This document shows, one piece after another, positions 15,496 through 23,730 of a stretch of DNA of 36,427 nucleotides (positions are counted from its first letter, which is position 1; the number at the start of each line of letters is the position of its first letter). A model generated the notes under the pieces. It was not told the DNA's origin and ran no database searches. It saw nothing but the letters and a program-made list of their open reading frames with translations. A program made the translations under genes and the position numbers. Source of the stretch: a virus. The stretch spans positions 1 through 36,427 of the IMG/VR virus record IMGVR_UViG_3300005913_001015, one strand, 5' to 3'.

Positions 15496-16035
15496 ATGAT
15501 AAAATTAGAATACTGGAACGAAAAAGCCTGGAACGCCGCTGGGGAATTCCCCAGCGACAGGATCGCCTGGCTTTCCCTGGGCGAAGATAACGACAATTAC
15601 AGGACGCTGGACGAAGCGGGGGACGTAATAACGGACCGGGGGCCGGATACGAAAGTCGAACCGGGTTCGACTTTAAACGACGACCGCGACCAGGGCCTTT
15701 CGTTCGCCCTGGTCGTCGACGCCCTGGTCGATTCTGGCGTCCTGGAAGCTGGCTGGGAATTACGGATCGGTCCGTCCGGTCCGGGGGCTGTCTGGGTCCT
15801 GTATAGCGAACCGCGAAACCGTTACCTGGCGTTCCCGAACGATCGCGAACTGTCTGGCCCCTTGCTGGACCTGTTTATCCAGACAGCCCTGGCGAACGCC
15901 CCGGAAACCTGTCGCCAGGTATGCCTGGCGGACCCCTTCCCAGGGAACGCCCCGTCCTGTCCAGTATGCGGACGCGGGACGTTTCACCGGTCGACCGGCT
16001 GGGCCTGTCTGTCGATCCTTCCAGGTCGGAAATAG
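15496..16035 (+). CDS. Hypothetical protein with C-terminal zinc ribbon (179 aa)
   Basis: This 179-residue protein is acidic in its first half and contains KVEPGSTL (about residues 53-60), encoded by the same 23-bp palindrome as in the portal gene. The C-terminus carries a zinc-ribbon-like set: CPVCGRGTFH followed by C at TGWAC, with two more cysteines upstream (CRQVC). It is preceded by the leader ACCGAACGAAAAAACCGAA. The family is unknown. The neighbours (dpdA upstream, sugar dehydratase downstream) hint at a role in modification. Confidence 0.6.
   Translation: MIKLEYWNEKAWNAAGEFPSDRIAWLSLGEDNDNYRTLDEAGDVITDRGPDTKVEPGSTLNDDRDQGLSFALVVDALVDSGVLEAGWELRIGPSGPGAVWVLYSEPRNRYLAFPNDRELSGPLLDLFIQTALANAPETCRQVCLADPFPGNAPSCPVCGRGTFHRSTGWACLSILPGRK
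15652..15674. repeat. Palindromic element, copy 2, inside the zinc-ribbon protein gene
   Basis: The arms AAAGTCGAACC (15652-15662) and GGTTCGACTTT (15664-15674) surround a central G. All 23 bases are identical to 448-470 in the portal gene. It is again read in frame as KVEPGSTL, although the two host proteins are otherwise unrelated. Confidence 0.85.
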
Positions 16036-16053
16036 ACCGAACCCGTAAAACGT

Positions 16054-17391
16054 ATGGAAAAGAAAAAACGAATTCTAGTAACGGGGGCCTGTGGTTTTAT
16101 CGGTTCCCATTTCGTCCAGCTGATCCTGGAAAGGACCGACTGGGAAGTCGTCGCGCTGGTCGGACTGAAATACGCCAGCGACGTAAACCGGCTGGCGTTC
16201 GTCGGTCGCGAAGCTGGCTGGGAACGCCTTACATTTATTTATCACGACCTAAGGGAACCGATCCCGGACCAGGTCGTCGATCGAATCGGTTCGGTCGACT
16301 ATGTCGCGACCTTCGCCAGCCAGTCCGACGTCCAGCGGTCCCTGGATAACCCAGCGGAATTCGTAAAGGAAAACGTCGCGATCGCCCTGTCGATCCTGGA
16401 ATACGCCAGGATCGCGAAACCCGAAAAGTTTATCCTGGTATCGACCGACGAAGTTTTCGGCCCAGCGGCCCCCGGATCGTCCGCCCTGGAATGGGACCCC
16501 CATGTCCCATCGAACCCTTACGCGGCCAGCAAGTCCGCCCAGGAAGCGATCGCGATAAGTTACTGGCGTTCGTATGGGGTCCCGGTCCTGATTACAAACA
16601 CGATGAACAATTACGGCCCAGGCCAGCACCCCGAAAAATTCGTCCCGAAAGTCGTCCAGGCTGTCCTGGCTGGAACCCAGGTTCGAATCCATGGCGAACC
16701 CCATCCCCTGGGGGGCTGGTCCGCTGGGTCCAGGGTCTGGTTACATGCAAGGGACCACGCGGACGCCCTGGCCTGGATACTGGAAAACATAACCCCGGCC
16801 AGGTTCGGGGACAGCGATCGACCCGATAAGTTTAACGTCGCCGGGGAAGTCGAAGTCGATAACCTGGAACTAGCGGAACGGATCGCGGACGCCCTGGACC
16901 TTCCCCTGGATTACGCCTGGGAAAATTTCCACGCGTCCCGCCCTGGACACGACCTTCGCTATTCGCTGGACGGCCAGAAACTTTCGGACGCTGGCTGGAA
17001 GCGTCCCAGGACATTCGCCCAGGGACTTCGCGAAACGGTCCAGGCCCTGGCGAAGCGTCCCCCCGAAAAATCCCAGGACGATCCAGACCGCGACCCTGTC
17101 GACCAGGCTGTCCTGGACACCCTGGAAGCCTGGGCCGCTGATAAGTCCCGGAAGGACGGCGGGGGGTTCGACTTCCAGCTGGAAAAGGGATTCGGGTCGA
17201 CGGTCGACCTGGCCAGATACGCGCCCCCGATCCCGTTAGAACTGGCCAGGCGAATTACGGCCAGGCGACGTTTCCGCTGGGACGTTTTCCAGTTGGGCCT
17301 GTCTGTCGTCGAAATGGAAACCCGGACCGAACCTGGGACCCTGGCCGACGAAACTTTTACCTTTCGCGTCGCTATTGATCGACGCCCTTAA
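16054..17391 (+). CDS. NDP-glucose 4,6-dehydratase-like enzyme (RmlB-type) with C-terminal extension
   Basis: This 445-residue protein has an N-terminal extended SDR of RmlB type (about residues 1-335). The NAD-binding motif is TGACGFIGSH (10-19). The dehydratase signature STDEVFGP, the catalytic pair Tyr156/Lys160 in NPYAASKSAQE, and the segment MNNYGPGQHPEKFVPKVV are also present. Such enzymes oxidise C4 and remove water from C5-C6 of NDP-glucose, the entry step to deoxysugars. Residues about 340-445 form an extra acidic then basic domain (PPIPLELARRITARRRFRWD) not found in the usual ~350-residue family. It lies in the dpdA cassette. The downstream sugar user could be the glycosyltransferase at 24100. 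Confidence 0.85.
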   Translation: MEKKKRILVTGACGFIGSHFVQLILERTDWEVVALVGLKYASDVNRLAFVGREAGWERLTFIYHDLREPIPDQVVDRIGSVDYVATFASQSDVQRSLDNPAEFVKENVAIALSILEYARIAKPEKFILVSTDEVFGPAAPGSSALEWDPHVPSNPYAASKSAQEAIAISYWRSYGVPVLITNTMNNYGPGQHPEKFVPKVVQAVLAGTQVRIHGEPHPLGGWSAGSRVWLHARDHADALAWILENITPARFGDSDRPDKFNVAGEVEVDNLELAERIADALDLPLDYAWENFHASRPGHDLRYSLDGQKLSDAGWKRPRTFAQGLRETVQALAKRPPEKSQDDPDRDPVDQAVLDTLEAWAADKSRKDGGGFDFQLEKGFGSTVDLARYAPPIPLELARRITARRRFRWDVFQLGLSVVEMETRTEPGTLADETFTFRVAIDRRP

Positions 17392-17406
17392 CCGAAAAAC
17401 CAAAAA

Positions 17407-17781
17407 ATGAAAAACAGGAAAACGATACTATTCGATCGGGATAACGGCGAAGTCGCCGGGGTCGCGAATCACGACCCCGACCACCCGGACGCCCAGGCGA
17501 TCGGGGTCCCTGGTCCGACCAGGGCCTGGGGCGACTTGATAAGCCAGGACCCCGAACGGTTCGTAATGGTCGGAACGGACGCGATCATAACCGGCCAGGA
17601 ACTTCGCGACCGGCGAAAGGCCCTTAAAATGACCCAGGAAACCCTGGCGTCGATCCTGGGGAAATCTAAGTCGATAATCGAAAAGATGGAAAGCGACAGC
17701 CCCAGCGGGGTTCCCGTTACGGGGTCGGTCGCGTTCCATATCGACCAGGTTTTAAATCAGCTGGAAGGGGCGAAGCCATGA
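17407..17781 (+). CDS. XRE-type helix-turn-helix regulator (124 aa)
   Basis: This 124-residue protein has an N-terminal ~55-residue segment and a C-terminal HTH: ITGQELRDRRKALKMTQETL, then ASILGKSKSIIEKMES. The pattern R-x-x-R-K-A-L-x-M-T-Q-x-x-L-A is classic for Cro/CI/antitoxin-type XRE domains. N-terminal extension plus HTH resembles MqsA/HigA-like antitoxins, but no paired toxin is evident. It overlaps the next gene by four bases. It may regulate its own cassette through the twin GTAAAATTTAC sites at 14116 and 14150. The leader is ACCGAAAAACCAAAAAATG. Confidence 0.8.
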   Translation: MKNRKTILFDRDNGEVAGVANHDPDHPDAQAIGVPGPTRAWGDLISQDPERFVMVGTDAIITGQELRDRRKALKMTQETLASILGKSKSIIEKMESDSPSGVPVTGSVAFHIDQVLNQLEGAKP

Positions 17782-17984
17782 CCCAGCCAGGTAATAAGAA
17801 ACCGACAGGACGACCGAAAGGTTACGGCCAGGCCGTCGCCTGGATCGCTGGCCAGCGACACCGGGGGTTTTCCTGCGATAACGCCCGGGCCCTGGTCGGG
17901 TTCCTGTGGTCGAAGCCAGGCGACCGCGTCGCCCAGGACGTTCGACGCGACCAGGCGATTTTACGGAAGGGGGCGAAGCCATGA
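17778..17984 (+). CDS. Small basic hypothetical protein (68 aa)
   Basis: A 68-residue protein (ATGA overlaps on both sides) with a basic start (NKKPTGRPKGYGQAVAWIAG) and a central segment with one Cys (GFSCDNARALVGFLW), rich in Arg. The RPKGYG stretch resembles an AT-hook-like DNA minor-groove motif, but only one copy is present. The tight coupling to the XRE gene suggests a partner, for example a co-regulator or a toxin. Function is unknown. Confidence 0.55.
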   Translation: MTQPGNKKPTGRPKGYGQAVAWIAGQRHRGFSCDNARALVGFLWSKPGDRVAQDVRRDQAILRKGAKP

Positions 17985-18508
17985 AACGCCGCGAAATAAT
18001 TAAGGGGACAGCCCTGTCGATATTCGCGGCCCTGGTCGATCGGGTTCCCGACGTCCAGGCGAAGTCCTTCGACGACCTGGTCGTCCTTTCCCCGGATCAT
18101 ATCGACCCAGTCGCCCCGCTGGAAAACGGCGAAACTGTCTGGGAACTGGAATTTTCATTCCAGGAACGAAAGGTCCGGGACGGCGACGGGAAGGTCGTCG
18201 CGACCTGGGTCGACCCGAACGTCCGAACGATCCTTACGAAACATTACCGAACGGATCGCCTGGACCCTGATCCGTTCGCGAATATCGGACGGATCGTTCC
18301 CGTAAAACCCCCAGGATTTCCCGACCTGGCCCCTGGTCGCGACTGGCTGGGGATCGGTCCCAGGATTAACCAGCTGGGCGACGAATCCCGTTTCCGCTGG
18401 GAAGTCCGCGAAAACTTCCAGCTTTCCCCGGAAGGGGGCTGGGGTCCCCTATACGAAACGGGGTTCCTGGATACCCGCCTGGCGGAACCATGGAAGGGGG
18501 ACGAATGA
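17981..18508 (+). CDS. Possible exported (Tat-like signal) protein with tail-protein C-terminal module (175 aa)
   Basis: The ATG at 17981 (four-base overlap upstream) gives 175 residues. The N-terminus MKRREIIKGTALSIFAALV has twin arginines, a hydrophobic stretch and AQA-type residues (DVQA) that could be a cleavage site, so a Tat-like signal is plausible. The C-terminal ~60 residues, with IGRIVPVKPPGF, GRDWLGIGPRINQLG and LSPEGGWGPLYE, are clearly homologous to the end of the minor tail protein at 11544-12257 (shared GRDWLG, I-x-Q, LS-x-x-GGW). An exported copy of a tail module could interfere with superinfecting tails or decorate virions; this is inference. Confidence 0.6.
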   Translation: MKRREIIKGTALSIFAALVDRVPDVQAKSFDDLVVLSPDHIDPVAPLENGETVWELEFSFQERKVRDGDGKVVATWVDPNVRTILTKHYRTDRLDPDPFANIGRIVPVKPPGFPDLAPGRDWLGIGPRINQLGDESRFRWEVRENFQLSPEGGWGPLYETGFLDTRLAEPWKGDE

Positions 18509-18669
18509 AACCCGCGAAAACGAAAACCCCGGAAGCGGCGATAATCCGCGAAATCGACAGCTGGACCGACGACCAGGTAAAGGAATATCGTCGCCTTACC
18601 CGGGTCGAAAAAAAGGCCCCGAAAGTCGCTTACCTGAGGGTAAAGAATAGTCGACGGAAGTCCGGTTAA
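18505..18669 (+). CDS. Very small basic hypothetical protein (54 aa)
   Basis: An ATG at 18505 overlaps the previous stop (ATGA) and opens a 54-residue frame ending TAA at 18667-18669. It begins MKPAKTKTPEAAIIREI, contains SWTDDQVKEYRRLTRVEKKA and ends in a basic tail. Codon use fits the genome and it is the last gene before a strong terminator. Function is unknown; it looks like a short DNA- or protein-binding helix pair. Confidence 0.65.
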   Translation: MKPAKTKTPEAAIIREIDSWTDDQVKEYRRLTRVEKKAPKVAYLRVKNSRRKSG

Positions 18670-18682
18670 ACCTTCCCGGCGA

Positions 18683-18740
18683 CCCAGTCCAGGCCCCCAG
18701 CTTCCGCCCCGTTTCCCCAGGGGGGCCTGGCTGGGTTTTT
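18683..18740 (+). terminator. Strong intrinsic terminator ending the accessory cassette
   Basis: CCCAG and CCAGGCCCCC (18683-18687, 18689-18698) pair with GGGGGCCTGG and CTGGG (18721-18730, 18731-18735). This is a 15-bp GC-rich stem with one bulged T and a 22-base loop, followed by TTTTT. It closes the transcription unit that begins at the dpdA promoter and separates it from the fibre genes. Confidence 0.9.
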
Positions 18741-18753
18741 GACTGGGGCGAAC

Positions 18754-18760
18754 AGGAAGG
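18754..18760 (+). promoter_or_regulatory. Purine-rich ribosome-binding-type site before the fibre gene
   Basis: AGGAAGG lies three bases before the ATG at 18764. It is notable because it is one of very few Shine-Dalgarno-like sequences in the window; most starts here follow A/C-rich leaders. It supports the chosen start of the 1052-residue protein. The spacing is short for a classic site. Confidence 0.5.
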
Positions 18761-18763
18761 AAA

Positions 18764-21700
18764 ATGGAAGCCTTTTTATTCGCATCGCTAAACCGTAAGA
18801 CGCTGGCCCCGACCCTGGGGGATACTGGCTGGACAGCCCCGGACTTTTTCCTGGGCGATAAGTCGAAAATTACGTTACGACTAACCCAGAATATCGGGGG
18901 CCGGGAAATCGAAGTCGACCGGACGATCGAATCTATTCGCTGTTCGCTGGGCCGCGTCGACGCCAGGCCGACAGGCGGGACGTTCGCCCTTAAAATCGAA
19001 GGGACAGGCCGCGAATTTACGGTGGAGTCCGCGACCGACACCCTTACGGCCCTGGCCCATGGCCTGGCGGACGGCGATCGCGTCCGGGTTTCGTCGAATG
19101 ACGTTTTACCCGCTGGCCTGTTCGCTTCGACTGATTATTACGTTAAGGCCGCGACCGCGAACGACTTCCAGCTTTCCCTTTCGGACGGCGGGGCCGCTGT
19201 CGACTTTACCGATAACGGAACCGGAACCCATACCCTGGAAAACTTAAGCGTCGACGTCGACTTCGACGATACCGCAGCGACAGCGGCCCAGGATTTCCAG
19301 GACGCGGTAAACGGCCTGGCCGACGTCGGGATCGGGAAAGTTTATTCCCCGGTCGCGGTCGAAGTTAAGGACGGTTCCTGGATCGCGACCGGCCCCGACC
19401 CGATCCCGTTCCTGGTCGCGGCGAATTCGCTGGCCCCGGTTACCTTCGCCAGGATCGCGACTTATTCGTCCGACGACGACCAGGTTACCGAAGTCCGCCT
19501 GGTCCAGGCCCCCGTCGCGTTCCAGTCCGCTTACGCCCAGGTCGTCCCGAAATCCCCGTATTTTATAAACCCTTCCCCCCAGGACGGCGGGGAATTCGGC
19601 GAAAACGTATGGCCGGAAATAAAAGCCCTGGCCGTCCCCCCGAACTTTCGCGGGTCGTTCCAGGTCCGGCGATCGGGAAAGCGGTCGACCTTGCTTTCGA
19701 AGTCGGACGGGTCCCGCCAGATAAAAACGGCCCTGGACCCCCTGGCCGACGACGGCGGGGAATTTACCGTTACGAACCCCAGGGCGAACGTCGCCCATAT
19801 TCGATACGACGGGACAATGGAGGGGATAAACTGGCCGGACGACGACCTGGAAATCGTCGTTTTCGACGCCCCGGCTGGCGACTTCCAGATCGACCTGGAC
19901 CAGAATACTTCCCAGGCCCTGGCGATCCTAAGGGCTGGCGATAAGGTCCCCCTGGTCCTGGAATTAGAGGTTACCTATCAGGACGAACAGGACGCCCAGA
20001 TAAAACACCGGTCGACGTTTACCCAGGACGTAACCTTCCGTCGCGAAGTCGGCTGGGACGAACTGGAAAACACCCCGAACCAGGAATGGTTACGGCCCCC
20101 ACTTCCGAACGATTATTACCCTTTCAACGCGACCCAGGTAATTCCGGGCCAACAGCATTACCCCCAGGTTTTCGGTAACGGAACCCTGGACCCAGCGGTA
20201 ATCGCTCACGGTCTGAATACTGAGGAAATCGCCAGCGTCGTCGTTCGCCAGAACGTCGCCGGGGGTCGCGCCCTGGTCCATGGTTCGGACTATACCTGGA
20301 CGATCGACAACGCGAACCAGGTAACGATCCAGGTCCTGGCGAATTACGGAACCCCTGGGGTCGATACCCTGGTCGCCCTGATTACGTCCGCTGGGCCGGT
20401 TTCCGCTTTTGTCGATAATATCGAAATCGAACTGGGCCAGGTAAACGGCCTGGGCGAACTTTTGGACAGTATGTTATCCGATATTAAGGACCTTAAATTA
20501 CTGGCCCCGTCGAAGGTCCTTTCCCGGACTGAGGATTTAAAAGGCGGGTCGACCTGGTTACTTCCCCCGGTTTTCGACCTGTTCCCGCTTACCCAGGCCC
20601 CGGTCCTGGAAGCGACCCCGGAAAAAATTTACGATATTCCCCAGGAAGTTTTCCAGGACGCGTTCGGGCGAACCCGTCGACCTGGGGCGTTACTTCCAGC
20701 GGTCCACGACGAAGCCCCCGAAAGCCTGGACGCGATCCTGGTATCCGGCGAACTTCCCGAAAGCGACGCGTCGCGTAAGGGGAAGGTATTCGTAAACGAC
20801 AGCGGCGGAACCGTCGATATTCCAGGCGGGGGCGGACGACTGGGTCGGACCCTGGGCCTTAACGATTACCTGGCGGACGACGGACGGTTTTTTTACAAGG
20901 TCGTCCCCTATGGCGTCCAGGCGGGAACAGTCTTTACGGCTGAGTCCCCCCAGGCTTTTACAGGCGACGACGCGGACGACTTGCTTACGATCGTCGGCCA
21001 TGGTTTCGCGGACGACGAACGCGTCCGGCTTTACACGACCGGAACCCTTCCCGCTGGGCTGGCCCTGGCGACGGACTATTACGTCCAGACAATCGACGAC
21101 GACACGATCCAGTTACTGGACGACCCAGCTGGGAACGCGGTCGACCTGACCGACACCGGGACCGGGGTCCATACGGTTTTCCGTCCCGACCTGTTTACTT
21201 CCGTCGATCATCGCCTGGACAATGTCGACCGCGTCCAGCTGTCGACGACCGGAACCCTTCCCGCTGGCCTGGTCGCGGCGACGGACTATTATGTCGCTGG
21301 GCGGACCGCGTCGACCTTTACCCTTACCCTGGCCGGAAGCCTGGCGACGATCGACGCGACCGACCTGGGAACTGGGGACCATACGGTTACGAAACAGGGC
21401 GACGTTTCGTTTTATCCCGTCGACTTCGAACGGACGCTGTTCGACGTCGCGGTAAACGATCAACAGTTACGGATCGGGAAGGTATTCGAAACGCTGTTCG
21501 GCCTGGAACTGGCCCTGTTAAAAGCGACGTCGAAAGTTACTTGTGTCCTGGTTATCGAAATCGGGGATATGCCCCAGGACCTGACCCCGGCGACGCCAGG
21601 GTTTAACATTAAAAACGCGGTCTGGCGTCCGTCCCCAGCTGTCGAAATCCCGCTTACACTTACGCCGGTCCCTTCCCGCCATGTCGCCGGGGTTCGGATT

Positions 21701-21922
21701 AAACGGACGCTGTCGGGGATAACCCTGGACCAGCTGGTTTACGATAACGTCGCCGGGGGAACTGGACCGGACGCGGCGAACTTCGCCTTACGCGCCAGGC
21801 TGGTCCGGTTCGATACCGAAAACGACGTCGTCGACGCCAGGGGGTTTATCGCTGTCGTCGGGGCCGATATGGGCCTGGACGGTTCCAGGACCCCGGACCT
21901 GGGAATCGCGACCATTAAATAA
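18764..21922 (+). CDS. Large fibre / tail-tip protein with three copies of a ~75-residue domain (1052 aa)
   Basis: This 1052-residue, beta-rich virion protein is probably part of the tail tip or a side fibre. A ~75-residue domain occurs three times: about residues 86-160 (ALAHGLADGDRVRV, ASTDYYVKAATANDFQLSL), 725-805 (GHGFADDERVRLYTTGTLPAG) and 811-875 (VDRVQLSTTGTLPAGLVAATD). The consensus is HGL-x-DGD-R-V-x-x-x-x-x-x-LPAGL-x-x-x-TDYYV. The domain also occurs in the major capsid protein and in the next gene, and suggests adhesion to glycans or surfaces. The rest has Ig-like and helical parts. It stands directly after the cassette terminator. Confidence 0.75.
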   Translation: MEAFLFASLNRKTLAPTLGDTGWTAPDFFLGDKSKITLRLTQNIGGREIEVDRTIESIRCSLGRVDARPTGGTFALKIEGTGREFTVESATDTLTALAHGLADGDRVRVSSNDVLPAGLFASTDYYVKAATANDFQLSLSDGGAAVDFTDNGTGTHTLENLSVDVDFDDTAATAAQDFQDAVNGLADVGIGKVYSPVAVEVKDGSWIATGPDPIPFLVAANSLAPVTFARIATYSSDDDQVTEVRLVQAPVAFQSAYAQVVPKSPYFINPSPQDGGEFGENVWPEIKALAVPPNFRGSFQVRRSGKRSTLLSKSDGSRQIKTALDPLADDGGEFTVTNPRANVAHIRYDGTMEGINWPDDDLEIVVFDAPAGDFQIDLDQNTSQALAILRAGDKVPLVLELEVTYQDEQDAQIKHRSTFTQDVTFRREVGWDELENTPNQEWLRPPLPNDYYPFNATQVIPGQQHYPQVFGNGTLDPAVIAHGLNTEEIASVVVRQNVAGGRALVHGSDYTWTIDNANQVTIQVLANYGTPGVDTLVALITSAGPVSAFVDNIEIELGQVNGLGELLDSMLSDIKDLKLLAPSKVLSRTEDLKGGSTWLLPPVFDLFPLTQAPVLEATPEKIYDIPQEVFQDAFGRTRRPGALLPAVHDEAPESLDAILVSGELPESDASRKGKVFVNDSGGTVDIPGGGGRLGRTLGLNDYLADDGRFFYKVVPYGVQAGTVFTAESPQAFTGDDADDLLTIVGHGFADDERVRLYTTGTLPAGLALATDYYVQTIDDDTIQLLDDPAGNAVDLTDTGTGVHTVFRPDLFTSVDHRLDNVDRVQLSTTGTLPAGLVAATDYYVAGRTASTFTLTLAGSLATIDATDLGTGDHTVTKQGDVSFYPVDFERTLFDVAVNDQQLRIGKVFETLFGLELALLKATSKVTCVLVIEIGDMPQDLTPATPGFNIKNAVWRPSPAVEIPLTLTPVPSRHVAGVRIKRTLSGITLDQLVYDNVAGGTGPDAANFALRARLVRFDTENDVVDARGFIAVVGADMGLDGSRTPDLGIATIK
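21035..21267 (+). repeat. Direct repeat from duplicated fibre domains
   Basis: A 23-base identity beginning ACGACCGGAACCCTTCCCGC occurs at 21035-21057 and again at 21245-21267, 210 bp apart. It marks domain copies two and three as a tandem duplication of 70 residues. Both encode TTGTLPAGL. Confidence 0.85.
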
Positions 21923-21930
21923 TTTTTACC

Positions 21931-23730
21931 ATGGAAAAACCCATAATTGATATTCGAACGTCCGCCCTGGGCGGGGAAGTCGGGGAAGCGTTTACGTTTA
22001 TCCCCCAGGCGACGAACGTAACCCCCGAAAGCTGGAAGGTTTTTGGACTTCCGACAGGGCTGGCCGCGAACGCCGCGACCGGCCAGATTACCGGAACCCT
22101 TCCAGCTGGGGTTTATATCGTCGCCCTGGTCGCCCGAAAACTTTACGCCAGGGCGTTTACGGTCGCGAACGGGACGGACCTTTTTACTTCCCCAGGGAAT
22201 TCGTTTTCGGAATGGGATACCGTTAATTTTACCGGGGCGGACCTTCCCGCCCCGCTGGAAGCTGGCGTCGATTATGTCGTCCGCGACGTCGACCAGGCGA
22301 ACGGAACTTTTCAAGTCGCCACTGTCCAGGGCGGGGCCGCTTTGAATATTACGGACGACGGGACCGGGGTCCAGGCTGTCGCCGCTGTCGTCGACAGCGA
22401 CCAGGAAAATATTATTATCGCGGGGTATCCAGTCGTCGCGGACGTCGACGAAGTCGGGGACGACCTGGCCGTAAAGGTTAATTTCGATATGGTTACCGGT
22501 AAGGTAACGATCCCAGGAACCGACGAAGTCCCCTGGGGACCCCCAGGGATCGAAGATGGAATCCAGCGGGCCGCGTTACGCGTGAAACAGTCCGACCGGT
22601 TTCCGATCCTTTTGGGCGTTACCAGGGAGGACGGGACATTACAGGACCTTCCCCTTACTACGATCCGCATAGGAACGAAGGAACGCGAACCCGAAAACAG
22701 GCTGGTCCTGACTGAGTCCGAAACCGATTTCCTTAAGGTCGGATCGGGGAAGGCGACCCGATACCGGATAATGGTCCATTGCGATAAGGCCAGTTTCGCG
22801 AAGGTCCTGGCGAATTACGAAAGCGACGGCGGGACGTTTTACGACGCCCTGGGGGAAATCGCGATCGGGATAATTTACGACCTGATCGAATACGACCAGA
22901 CCCAGACCCAGGCCCTGTCGAATGTTTCTGGCGGGGCGACTTTGAACCAGACATTTAATTACGTCGACCTTCCGAAACCAGGGACAGCGAAACCGTATAT
23001 TCTGGACCTGGCCCTGGCGTTTCCGAACCAGCCTGGCCAGGACGTTACGTTCCAGCGGACCCTGGCCCTGGCCTGGGACGGGAACCTGTTCCAGGTCGAC
23101 AACCTGGTCGGGACGAATACCGACCAGGGGACCGACGAAGCCCCCCACTGGCGTTCGACCTTTTCGAACCTGTCGGTAAGCGGGAACGCGTCCGGGGTTT
23201 CCGTCGCGACCAGGGTCCAGACCAGCGGCGGGACGACCGAACTGGTTATCGTCGTCCCCCTTAATTTCCTAACGGTTTCTGGCGGGGGCGTCCTGACCGG
23301 GGACCCTTACAATTACAATCCCGAAGAATTCGATTTATGGCATATTCTGTATGGAAGCGGCCAGGGCGGGGGAAACTTCGATATGCCTTTAAACGACGGG
23401 TCCCCCATGTTATGGGAGGACGGCGACGACGCGGCCAGTATCCAGGCGAAGGTCCAGGCCGTAAGCCCCCTGGCTGGCGACCTTACGGAAGTCCGCCTGG
23501 TCGACGGAAGTAACCAGGTCGTCCTGGTCGTAAAATCAGATTCCCAGCTGGGCGGGGTTTCGTCCGCCTGGGGTTCCGCCCCGACCTGGTTACGCCAGGA
23601 AGTCCAGGGCGACGTCCATAACGCGACCGTCCAGGCGCATTTATACGCGAACGCGAACGCCGGGGAGGAACAGCGGAAGTCCAGCGAAACCTTAATTTTC
23701 CGAATCGAACGCGACCTTAACCCGGACTGA
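21931..23730 (+). CDS. Fibre / tail-associated protein with one copy of the shared domain (599 aa)
   Basis: This 599-residue, beta-rich protein is eight bases downstream of the large fibre gene. The start (GEAFTFIPQATNVTPESWKV, FGLPTGLAANAATGQITGTL) looks like an Ig/cadherin-like domain found in surface-binding proteins. Residues about 73-150 (ANGTDLFTSPGNSFSEWDTV and on to VDYVVRDVDQANGTFQV) form a divergent copy of the shared ~75-residue domain. The C-terminal half is strand-rich without a recognised catalytic motif. It is likely a receptor-binding or fibre protein. Confidence 0.65.
   Translation: MEKPIIDIRTSALGGEVGEAFTFIPQATNVTPESWKVFGLPTGLAANAATGQITGTLPAGVYIVALVARKLYARAFTVANGTDLFTSPGNSFSEWDTVNFTGADLPAPLEAGVDYVVRDVDQANGTFQVATVQGGAALNITDDGTGVQAVAAVVDSDQENIIIAGYPVVADVDEVGDDLAVKVNFDMVTGKVTIPGTDEVPWGPPGIEDGIQRAALRVKQSDRFPILLGVTREDGTLQDLPLTTIRIGTKEREPENRLVLTESETDFLKVGSGKATRYRIMVHCDKASFAKVLANYESDGGTFYDALGEIAIGIIYDLIEYDQTQTQALSNVSGGATLNQTFNYVDLPKPGTAKPYILDLALAFPNQPGQDVTFQRTLALAWDGNLFQVDNLVGTNTDQGTDEAPHWRSTFSNLSVSGNASGVSVATRVQTSGGTTELVIVVPLNFLTVSGGGVLTGDPYNYNPEEFDLWHILYGSGQGGGNFDMPLNDGSPMLWEDGDDAASIQAKVQAVSPLAGDLTEVRLVDGSNQVVLVVKSDSQLGGVSSAWGSAPTWLRQEVQGDVHNATVQAHLYANANAGEEQRKSSETLIFRIERDLNPD

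Noticed and set aside
22639-23148. Long antisense open frames (for example 22639-23148, 19244-19798, 23896-24552, minus strand)
   Set aside because: They lie opposite well-supported genes. They arise because the codon preferences leave few stop codons on the opposite strand, and none has recognisable domains.
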